DNA from: Ignavibacteriales bacterium
Lineage (GTDB): Bacteria > Bacteroidota > Ignavibacteria > UBA10030
Assembly: GCA_016218005.1 (NCBI GenBank)
Contig: JACRFF010000280.1
Span: forward strand, 1 to 6,558
Length of the DNA: 6,558 nucleotides
Reading direction: 5' to 3'
Part shown: positions 1 through 5,344 of the stretch, piece by piece
How positions within the stretch are numbered: position 1 is the first letter of the stretch
How the letters are laid out: every line of letters starts with the position of its first letter
The notes under the pieces: model-generated
What the model saw: the letters and a program-made list of their open reading frames with translations, nothing else
What the model was told of the DNA's origin: nothing
Databases searched by the model: none
Made by a program: the position numbers and the translations under genes

Positions 1-280
1 GCTCGCCGGTTTGCCGGAGGGGAATGTGCAAGCGGCGCTTCCCAAGCGCATTCGTCCGGATAAGGACGCCGAAGTGTACGTGCGCACCGAGTCGCCGCGC
101 GGTGAACTCGGTTTCTACATTCTCAGCGACGGCACGGCAAGTCCCTTCCGCGTGAAAGGACGTTCGCCGGCATTTGTGAACCTGAGCGTGCTGCCGGAAA
201 TTTCCCGCGGCGGCCTCATCGCCGACCTTGTGCTGATTGCGGGAAGCGTCGATATCGTGCTCGGCGAAGTGGATAGATAG
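1..280 (+). CDS. nuoD: NADH-quinone oxidoreductase subunit D, C-terminal fragment (5' end outside window)
   Basis: This is the last 92 codons of NuoD (49 kDa subunit, Nqo4), read in the frame starting at base 2 and ending at TAG 278-280. NuoD is a peripheral-arm subunit related to the large subunit of [NiFe] hydrogenases; with NuoB and NuoH it forms the quinone-reduction site. The visible part has the family's C-terminal signature: [13 protein letters not shown] (residues 28-40 of the fragment), then [17 protein letters not shown] (49-65), and the terminal [12 protein letters not shown], which is where NuoD normally stops, so the 3' end is complete. The quinone-site His and Tyr lie upstream of the window and cannot be checked. 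TTG codons near the left edge are internal, not starts. The next gene is nuoH, 37 bases on, with no nuoE, F or G between. Identification is very secure. Confidence 0.96.
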   Translation, partial: LAGLPEGNVQAALPKRIRPDKDAEVYVRTESPRGELGFYILSDGTASPFRVKGRSPAFVNLSVLPEISRGGLIADLVLIAGSVDIVLGEVDR

Positions 281-317
281 GGAATTGGATTTTGGATTGC
301 TGATTGCGAATTGGAAC
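281..317. repeat. Heptad-phased degenerate repeat filling the nuoD-nuoH gap
   Basis: The 37-base spacer reads as consecutive 7-base units. TTGGATT occurs twice in tandem at 285-291 and 292-298. It is followed in the same phase by GCTGATT (299-305) and GCGAATT (306-312), and a partial unit runs up to the nuoH ATG. The shared core is GATT/AATT every seven bases. It contains no Shine-Dalgarno sequence close to the nuoH start. The unit is recognised by eye; what it does is unknown. The same style of spacer recurs between other genes of this operon. Confidence 0.6.
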
Positions 318-1370
318 ATGGAACTCATTCAATCATTGCTGGCAAATGAAATTGTTGTGGCGATCTTGCTAAGCGCTTTGCCGCTCGTATTCATCTTGGT
401 GTACGCGCTCGTAACTCTGTACATGGAAATGAAAGTCGCGGCGCATATGCAGGATCGGCTCGCCTACATGCGCACCGGCTGGCACGGCGTGCTGCAACCC
501 TTTGCCGATATTCTCAAGCTGTTGCAGAAGGAAGACATCATTCCGTTTGCGGCAGATAAACTTTTGTTCCAGCTCGCGCCGTACGTTGTGTTCATCGGAA
601 CGTATGCCGGCTTTGCGTTCATTCCGTTCTCCAGCATCTACATCGGCAGCAACATCAATCTCGGAGCGTTCTTTCTCGTCGCGGCAGGTTCGCTTGTCGT
701 TATCGGAATCTTGATGGGAGGCTGGGCGTCGAACAACAAGTGGTCGATCTTCGGCGGACTTCGTTCCGCGTCGCAAATGATCAGCTACGAAATTCCGACG
801 GCGCTCGCCATCGTCATTGCCGTGATGATCACCGGCTCGTTGAATCTGCAAGACATCGTAAAATTTCAGGAAGGCGGAATTCACAACTGGCTGCTCTTCG
901 GCGGACCGATGGCGTCGGTAACGCTGACGCAAAAACTATTGCTGATTCCCTTCACACTCGTAACGTTTATCATACTTTTTACCGCATCGCTGGCGGAGGT
1001 GAATCGCACGCCGTTCGATTTACCGGAAGCGGAATCGGAGCTGGTGCAAGGCTTTAATACCGAGTACAGCGGCATGCGTTTTGCAATGTTCTATCTGGCC
1101 GAATACGCGAACATGTTTCTCGTCTCCGGCGTGGCGGTCTCATTGTTTCTCGGCGGGTGGTCGAGTCCGTTCGGGTCGTTGATGAGCGGAACGATCTGGG
1201 GAATTTTCTGGTTCGTGCTCAAAGCGATGGTGTTTGTCTTTTTGCAAATCTGGATTCGCTGGACGTTGCCGCGTTTGCGCGTCGATCAACTGATGTACAC
1301 ATCGTGGAAAGTACTGACGCCGCTGCTCTTCGGCTGCTTGTTTGCCATCGGTTTGATTCTTGTATGGTAA
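318..1370 (+). CDS. nuoH: NADH-quinone oxidoreductase subunit H (350 aa)
   Basis: NuoH (Nqo8/ND1) is the membrane subunit at the heel of complex I. It completes the quinone chamber with NuoD and NuoB and links quinone reduction to the proton pumps. The sequence shows a hydrophobic multi-helix protein (eight helices are usual) with the family blocks: HMQDR and LQPFADILKLLQKED at residues 43-73, GGWASNNKWSIFGGLRSASQ at 134-153 followed by MISYEIP, and EVNRTPFDLPEAESELVQGF at 227-246 followed by NTEYSGMRFAMFYLAEY. The last block contains the acidic loop that faces the quinone chamber. The ATG at 318 was chosen because it places the N terminus right before the first helix. The frame stays open upstream to a TTG at 237, but that start would overlap the end of nuoD and add 27 atypical residues. 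No clear ribosome binding site precedes it. Oddities: the usual ERK motif is EMK (residues 37-39), and the usual GPN after the conserved Arg47 is AYM (50-52). Length is typical (E. coli about 325). Confidence 0.97.
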   Translation: MELIQSLLANEIVVAILLSALPLVFILVYALVTLYMEMKVAAHMQDRLAYMRTGWHGVLQPFADILKLLQKEDIIPFAADKLLFQLAPYVVFIGTYAGFAFIPFSSIYIGSNINLGAFFLVAAGSLVVIGILMGGWASNNKWSIFGGLRSASQMISYEIPTALAIVIAVMITGSLNLQDIVKFQEGGIHNWLLFGGPMASVTLTQKLLLIPFTLVTFIILFTASLAEVNRTPFDLPEAESELVQGFNTEYSGMRFAMFYLAEYANMFLVSGVAVSLFLGGWSSPFGSLMSGTIWGIFWFVLKAMVFVFLQIWIRWTLPRLRVDQLMYTSWKVLTPLLFGCLFAIGLILVW

Positions 1371-1419
1371 GAGGAAGCGTTTCAATCGCGCAATTGAACA
1401 TCGACAATCACAAAATTTC
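1371..1419. repeat. Degenerate 7-8 base repeat in the nuoH-nuoI gap
   Basis: The 49-base spacer starts with a few non-repetitive bases and then shows CAATC-like cores at about 1383, 1391, 1398, 1405 and 1412, spaced 7 or 8 bases apart. This is the opposite strand of the GATTG core seen in the nuoD-nuoH gap. There is no Shine-Dalgarno sequence before the nuoI ATG; the bases just upstream are A/T-rich. The repeat is more degenerate here than in the nuoD-nuoH and nuoK-nuoL gaps, so it is a weaker call. Confidence 0.45.
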
Positions 1420-2055
1420 ATGATTGCTCTCAGAAACTATTTCGGAACTATCTTTTACGCGCTTTATACGGTAGCGGTAGGGATGAAGATTACGTGGGGA
1501 AGACTCTTCAAGCCTGCGGTAACAATCCAGTATCCCGACCAAAAGATGAAGATGCCGGAGCGGGCACGCAACCGACTTTATGTCAACATCGATGATTGCA
1601 TCGGGTGCGACCAATGCTCGATGGCGTGTCCGGTAGATTGCATCACGATTGAAACCATCAAAGCTCCTGCCGACGTCGATTTGGGGGTGACCTCGACCGG
1701 CAACAAGAAGCGGCTGTACGTTCCGAAGTTCGACATTGATATCGCCAAGTGTTGCTACTGCGGATTGTGCGTGCCGCCGTGCCCGACCGAGTGCATCGTG
1801 ATGACCGATGTGTACGAGTTCTCGGAATTCAATCGCCGCGATTTGATTTACAACTTCAGCGCGATGACTCCTGACCAAATCGTGGAAGCAAGAGCGCGAG
1901 CGAAGAAAGCGGAAGAAGAGACGGCAGCGAAGAAAGCCGCAGCAGCTGCGACAGCGGCACAAGCGAAAGCGGCAGCAGCGGTAAATCCGGTTCCAACGAC
2001 ACCACCGGCAACGACTTCATCCATGCCGAAACCGGAACCGCCCAAACCGGATTGA
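1420..2055 (+). CDS. nuoI: NADH-quinone oxidoreductase subunit I, 2x[4Fe-4S] ferredoxin type, with Ala/Pro-rich tail (211 aa)
   Basis: NuoI (Nqo9/TYKY) is the 8Fe ferredoxin-like subunit carrying clusters N6a and N6b, which pass electrons towards N2 in NuoB. Two complete CxxCxxCxxxCP motifs are visible: Cys60, 63, 66, 70 (CIGCDQCSMACP) and Cys111, 114, 117, 121 (CYCGLCVPPCP plus the preceding Cys111). The N-terminal 30 residues form the amphipathic segment that docks on the membrane arm. The segment between the motifs is about 10 residues longer than in E. coli, as in Bacteroidota-type enzymes (from memory). After the conserved EFNRRDLIYNF block (137-147) comes an unusual tail: an Ala/Lys/Glu-rich stretch (about 156-188), then a Pro/Thr-rich stretch to residue 211. 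E. coli NuoI is 180 residues and lacks it. The ATG at 1420 is preferred over an upstream in-frame TTG (1360) inside nuoH because homologues begin near here. nuoJ starts 7 bases after the stop, so they are probably co-transcribed. Confidence 0.96.
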   Translation: MIALRNYFGTIFYALYTVAVGMKITWGRLFKPAVTIQYPDQKMKMPERARNRLYVNIDDCIGCDQCSMACPVDCITIETIKAPADVDLGVTSTGNKKRLYVPKFDIDIAKCCYCGLCVPPCPTECIVMTDVYEFSEFNRRDLIYNFSAMTPDQIVEARARAKKAEEETAAKKAAAAATAAQAKAAAAVNPVPTTPPATTSSMPKPEPPKPD

Positions 2056-2062
2056 ACAACCC

Positions 2063-2569
2063 ATGGACCTCTTCACAATACTTTTCTATGTGTTTGCGCT
2101 GATCACGCTGGGTGCGGCGTGTGTCGTTGTGTTTTCGCGGCACATCGTGCGTGCGGCGTTTGCGCTGCTGTTTGCATTCTTCGGCGTGGCGGGATTGTAT
2201 GTCTTCCTGCTTGCCGACTTTATTGCCGTTACACAACTGATGGTCTACATTGGCGGCATTCTTGTGCTCATCATTTTTGGCGTGATGCTGACGCAAAAAC
2301 AAATTAACGTCGATATTAAAACCAGCCCCGTGCAAACGTGGCCGGCGGTGCTGATTGTTGCAGCGCTCGCGGGTGTACTGATCGGGATGTTCTGGTCCAC
2401 CGATTGGGCGAGGATGGGTGAAATTTCAACGGCGACCACAGCAACTACTCCGAAGCTCGGCGAAATGCTGTTGACCACGTACGTGCTGCCATTCGAGGTT
2501 GCTTCCGTTATACTCTTGGTGGCGCTGGTAGGCTCGGCTATGATTGCACGAAGAGAGCGGAACACTTAA
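2063..2569 (+). CDS. nuoJ: NADH-quinone oxidoreductase subunit J (168 aa)
   Basis: NuoJ (Nqo10/ND6) is a small integral membrane subunit between NuoH and the antiporter-like subunits. Its third helix changes conformation during turnover and helps connect the proton pathways. Five hydrophobic segments are visible at about residues 4-22, 28-48, 55-77, 93-112 and 140-160. The conserved family block is QLMVYIGGILVLIIFGVMLT (58-77), containing the Tyr-Ile-Gly-Gly of helix 3. Length is usual (E. coli 184). The loop before the last helix is short and Thr-rich (122-129). The start is the first ATG after the nuoI stop, 7 bases away, with no Shine-Dalgarno sequence; translation may be coupled to nuoI. 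Identification is secure from the helix 3 motif and from its position between nuoI and nuoK. Confidence 0.95.
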   Translation: MDLFTILFYVFALITLGAACVVVFSRHIVRAAFALLFAFFGVAGLYVFLLADFIAVTQLMVYIGGILVLIIFGVMLTQKQINVDIKTSPVQTWPAVLIVAALAGVLIGMFWSTDWARMGEISTATTATTPKLGEMLLTTYVLPFEVASVILLVALVGSAMIARRERNT

Positions 2570-2587
2570 GTTCGAATCGAGATTCGT
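2570..2587. repeat. Short heptad-like spacer with a 6-base inverted repeat, nuoJ-nuoK gap
   Basis: The 18-base gap can be read in 7-base phase as TTCGAAT (2571-2577), CGAGATT (2578-2584) and the start of a third unit. It also forms a perfect inverted repeat: CGAATC at 2573-2578 and GATTCG at 2581-2586, two bases apart. A two-base loop is too tight for a stable hairpin, so the dyad is more likely a by-product of the GATT/AATC units than a terminator or operator. Confidence 0.4.
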
Positions 2588-2920
2588 ATGCAAGAGTTTA
2601 TGATATGGCTTCAACATCCAGGCTTAACGCACTTCCTCGTTATCAGCGCGCTGCTGTTTTCGCTTGGTCTGTATGCCATTATTACGAGGCGCAACGCAAT
2701 TATGGTGCTGATGGGAATTGAATTGATGTTGAATGCCGCCAACATCAACTTTCTCGCGTTCGCGCGCTATGCGGTCGGAACGTTTGATGGCCACGCGGTT
2801 GCAATCTTTGTCATCATCTTGGCTGCCGCCGAAGCGGCAATTGCGCTGGCCATCGTGTTGAACATCTATCAGGTCTTCCATACCGCAAATGTCGACGAGA
2901 TCAACCAACTGAGAGACTGA
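2588..2920 (+). CDS. nuoK: NADH-quinone oxidoreductase subunit K (110 aa)
   Basis: NuoK (Nqo11/ND4L) is a three-helix membrane subunit next to NuoJ, and part of the proton-transfer path into the antiporter-like subunits. The two membrane-buried glutamates essential in E. coli (Glu36, Glu72) are present as Glu45 in the GIELMLNAANI motif (43-53) and Glu82 in AAAEAAIALA (79-88). Three hydrophobic helices span about 14-32, 37-60 and 70-95. The length matches the family (about 100). The start at 2588 is the first in-frame ATG after nuoJ; a second ATG at 2600 (Met5) is equally possible, because neither has a good ribosome binding site. The gene follows nuoJ by 18 bases and precedes nuoL by 54. Confidence 0.96.
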   Translation: MQEFMIWLQHPGLTHFLVISALLFSLGLYAIITRRNAIMVLMGIELMLNAANINFLAFARYAVGTFDGHAVAIFVIILAAAEAAIALAIVLNIYQVFHTANVDEINQLRD

Positions 2921-2974
2921 TCCACGAAGGATTATTCAATCAATAATCGAAAATCGTAAATCGAACAATGTTCA
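2921..2974. repeat. Heptad-phased repeat in the nuoK-nuoL gap, running into the nuoL start codon
   Basis: From 2936 the spacer is a run of 7-base units with consensus nnAATCG. Units begin at 2936, 2943, 2950, 2957, 2964 and 2971. The three at 2943, 2950 and 2957 all end in AATCG; the last two end in CAATG. The sixth unit (2971-2977) ends with the nuoL ATG itself, so the phase runs into the start codon. No Shine-Dalgarno sequence lies within the normal distance; a GAAGGA at 2926-2931 is over 40 bases too far upstream. This is the clearest of the repeat spacers in the window. Its function is unknown. Confidence 0.65.
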
Positions 2975-5224
2975 ATGTCTAACACGACCTTACTTACGCT
3001 TGCGTACATCTTGCTGTTGATGCCGCTTGCAGACTTTGTGCTGATGATCTTCTTCAGCAAGCGTCTCCCGCGGCAAGGAGATTGGTTCGGTACGTCCGTC
3101 GTTTTTGCCGGTCTGGCGTTGGCATTCGTTATCCTGTTCCAGAAACTGACGTTGTATCACGACGCTGTTTTGCAATCGACATTCACGTGGGTCGATTTCG
3201 GCAGCGTGCCGTTCGTCGGTCCGCTGAAGATACAACTGGGCATCATGATCGACAACGTCGTGGCAATTATGCTGGTGGTCGTGATGCTCGTGAGTTCCCT
3301 CGTGCATCTTTTTTCCATCGGCTACATGCACGGCGATGTGCGCTACGGTCGGTACTTCGCGTACCTTGGCGTGTTCACGTTCTCGATGCTCGGCATCGTA
3401 CTGACGAACAACTTCTTTTTGATGTATGTTTCGTGGGAGTTAGTGGGACTCAGTTCCTACTTGCTCATCGGCCACTGGTTTGAAAAAAAGTCGGCGTCGG
3501 ATGCGGCGAAGAAGGCGTTCGTCGTCAATCGCGTCGGCGATATCGGCATGTTCACCGGCATTCTGATTCTTTACTACACATTCCACACCTTCTCGTTTGA
3601 TGCAATCTTTGACGCGATGAAGGCCGGCAGTATTCCGATGGGAAGCGAAGCATGGCTTACCGCGGCGGGCATTCTGATTTTCTGCGGCGCCATTGGAAAG
3701 TCGGCGCAGTTTCCATTGCACGTATGGCTGCCGGATGCGATGGAAGGCCCGACGCCGGTGAGCGCGTTGATTCACGCCGCCACCATGGTCGCCGCCGGCG
3801 TGTATTTGGTAACACGGACATTCCCGATGATGACGGCCGACGCGCTGATGGTCATTGCCTACATTGGCGCCATCACCGCTTTCATCTCCGCTACAATTGC
3901 GATTGCGCAAAACGATATTAAAAAAGTGCTTGCGTACTCAACGGTGAGCCAGCTTGGTTATATGATCATGGGACTCGGCGTCGGATCGTACACCGCCGGG
4001 TTTTTCCATCTCAGCACGCACGCGATGTTCAAAGCAGGATTGTTCCTTGGCTCCGGCTCGGTCATCCATGCAATGCACCACGCGCTGCATCATCACAATG
4101 ACCATCACACCGACCCGCAAGATATCCGCAACATGGGCGGATTGAGGTCGAAGATGCCGATTACGTTCTGGACATTCCTCGTCTACACGCTGGCGATTTC
4201 CGGCGTGCCGCTCACAAGCGGGTTCCTAAGCAAGGACGAAATTCTTGCCGGCACACTGGCCTTCGGTTCGTTGACCGGACACTGGCTGATTCCCGCGATT
4301 GGATTCTTTGTGGCATTCCTGACGGCGCTCTACATGTTTCGGTTAGTGATTCTCACGTTCTTCGGTGCGCACAACGATCATCATCGGCTCGATTCAATTC
4401 ACGAGTCGCCCAAGGTGATGACGATTCCGCTTGTGGTGTTTGCGGTATTCTCATTCTTCATTTTCTTTACCGGCAATATCAATCCGATTTCTACGCAGGG
4501 TTGGTTCACGCACGCGGTCGAGCGGCCGGAGTCTGTTGTTCCTGTATCCATTGCCGCACCGAGCGCCGAGAAATTTGAAGAAGCGCTCCACCACGCACAC
4601 GTTCCGGCGGTGCTGTTATCGCTCACGGTGGCAGGACTCGGCATTCTGCTGGCGTTTGGCGCGTTCTATTGGAAGAAGGTAAACCTCGCGTGGCTGACCT
4701 CCAACAAGTTCTTGGCAAACAAATGGTACTTCGATGAACTCTACGAGTTTGTGTTTGTGGAAGGAACGAAAGGACTTGCGCGCGCCTACGCATGGTTCGA
4801 CAACAAGATTATTGATGGCATCGTCAACGGCACGGCGCGCTGGACGATGGGGGTAACGCAAGGAGCGAAAGAAACCTGGGAGGAAGGAAACATCGGCGCT
4901 GTGGCGTATGTACTTCTCACCGGATTGATTGCAGCGTTTACCGGCTATGCGGTTGCCATGGATTTGCAACCGAACAATGCAACGTTGTTGATGCACATGG
5001 AATACGGCGTGTTAGGATTAGGTGTGGCAGGTTTGACGTTCTTCTTGTTCTACGTTGGCGTTGGCGGCTTCGACAATAAGATCGTTGATGGCATGGTGAA
5101 TCTTATCGCATATCTTGCCGGATTCTTTGGAATCTTGGCGCGCAAGATCCAAACGGGTCGAGTGCAAACGTACATCGCGCTTGCGTTGTTTGGTGTGATG
5201 GTGTTTTTTATGTGGTTCAAGTGA
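2975..5224 (+). CDS. nuoL: NADH-quinone oxidoreductase subunit L, extended C terminus (749 aa)
   Basis: NuoL (Nqo12/ND5) is the distal antiporter-like proton-pumping subunit of the membrane arm; its lateral helix runs along the arm. Key channel residues can be placed by motif: Glu155 in SWELVGLSSYLLIG (E. coli Glu144), Lys242 in GKSAQFPLHVWLPDAMEGPT (Lys229), His267, His345 and His349 in FHLSTHAMFK (His334, His338), and Lys420 in TSGFLSKDEIL (Lys399). The DIKKVLAYSTVSQLGYM block is at 314-330. A His-rich loop (365-378) precedes DPQDIRNMGGL. The protein is about 135 residues longer than E. coli NuoL (613). Much of the excess is C-terminal: FDNKIIDGIVN (608-618) recurs as FDNKIVDGMVN (699-709), with two extra predicted helices (about 640-662 and 677-697) between. 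The usual QTGRVQTY plus final helix follows the second copy. The ATG at 2975 is the only reasonable start, since a stop lies in frame at 2957. There is no ribosome binding site; the ATG sits in a 7-base repeat. Confidence 0.97.
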   Translation: MSNTTLLTLAYILLLMPLADFVLMIFFSKRLPRQGDWFGTSVVFAGLALAFVILFQKLTLYHDAVLQSTFTWVDFGSVPFVGPLKIQLGIMIDNVVAIMLVVVMLVSSLVHLFSIGYMHGDVRYGRYFAYLGVFTFSMLGIVLTNNFFLMYVSWELVGLSSYLLIGHWFEKKSASDAAKKAFVVNRVGDIGMFTGILILYYTFHTFSFDAIFDAMKAGSIPMGSEAWLTAAGILIFCGAIGKSAQFPLHVWLPDAMEGPTPVSALIHAATMVAAGVYLVTRTFPMMTADALMVIAYIGAITAFISATIAIAQNDIKKVLAYSTVSQLGYMIMGLGVGSYTAGFFHLSTHAMFKAGLFLGSGSVIHAMHHALHHHNDHHTDPQDIRNMGGLRSKMPITFWTFLVYTLAISGVPLTSGFLSKDEILAGTLAFGSLTGHWLIPAIGFFVAFLTALYMFRLVILTFFGAHNDHHRLDSIHESPKVMTIPLVVFAVFSFFIFFTGNINPISTQGWFTHAVERPESVVPVSIAAPSAEKFEEALHHAHVPAVLLSLTVAGLGILLAFGAFYWKKVNLAWLTSNKFLANKWYFDELYEFVFVEGTKGLARAYAWFDNKIIDGIVNGTARWTMGVTQGAKETWEEGNIGAVAYVLLTGLIAAFTGYAVAMDLQPNNATLLMHMEYGVLGLGVAGLTFFLFYVGVGGFDNKIVDGMVNLIAYLAGFFGILARKIQTGRVQTYIALALFGVMVFFMWFK

Positions 5225-5322
5225 GTGATGAGTTTTGCGTTCCGAGTTGCGAGTCGTTGATTGAAGCGTAGATGAGAAGTGAAGTCGTCAAGCAGTTGAA
5301 TCGTTGGAGCAGCGAGTTGTAA
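5225..5322. repeat. Heptad-phased repeat in the nuoL-nuoM gap
   Basis: Directly after the nuoL stop the spacer reads as 7-base units beginning mostly with GT: units start at 5225, 5232, 5239, 5246 and 5253, with GTTCCGA and GTTGCGA the best pair. The middle (5260-5294) is degenerate. Similar units (GTTGAAT at 5295, GCAGCGA at 5309, GTTGTAA at 5316) recur at exact multiples of seven from the first, so the phase appears to be kept over about 98 bases. By hand count, 10 of 14 units start with G. No gene, terminator hairpin or convincing promoter is seen in this 120-base gap. The ribosome binding site of nuoM follows it. Confidence 0.5.
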
Positions 5323-5329
5323 TTCTTTT

Positions 5330-5335
5330 AAGGAG
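5330..5335 (+). promoter_or_regulatory. Ribosome binding site of nuoM
   Basis: AAGGAG lies 9 bases upstream of the ATG at 5345. It is a textbook Shine-Dalgarno sequence and fixes the nuoM start. It is the only strong one in the window: nuoH, nuoI, nuoJ, nuoK and nuoL have no comparable purine-rich motif at the proper distance. Confidence 0.8.
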
Positions 5336-5344
5336 TAGAAACAC

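Noticed and set aside
237..317. Extension of nuoH upstream to the TTG at 237
   Set aside because: It would overlap nuoD and translate the repeat spacer into residues not typical of NuoH; ATG 318 fits the family N terminus.
369..932. 187-codon minus-strand frame inside nuoH
   Set aside because: Fully antisense to nuoH, with an Arg/His/Asp-rich composition typical of the shadow of a hydrophobic membrane protein gene.
1900..1990. GCA/GCG-rich stretch as a DNA repeat element
   Set aside because: It is explained by the Ala/Lys/Glu-rich coding tail of nuoI, with mixed synonymous codons and an intact frame.
1408..2335. Minus-strand frames across nuoI and nuoJ, including Ala- and Leu/Pro-rich products
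   Set aside because: They mirror the Ala/Lys-rich nuoI tail and hydrophobic nuoJ codons; no family resemblance or start signals.
2573..2586. Inverted repeat before nuoK as a terminator or operator
   Set aside because: Arms of 6 bases with a 2-base gap cannot form a good hairpin, there is no T-run, and it lies between tightly linked operon genes.
5225..5344. Internal promoter or small gene in the nuoL-nuoM gap
   Set aside because: No convincing -35/-10 pair or Bacteroidota-type TAnnTTTG box, and no open frame with a start signal; only the repeat and the nuoM ribosome binding site are supported.
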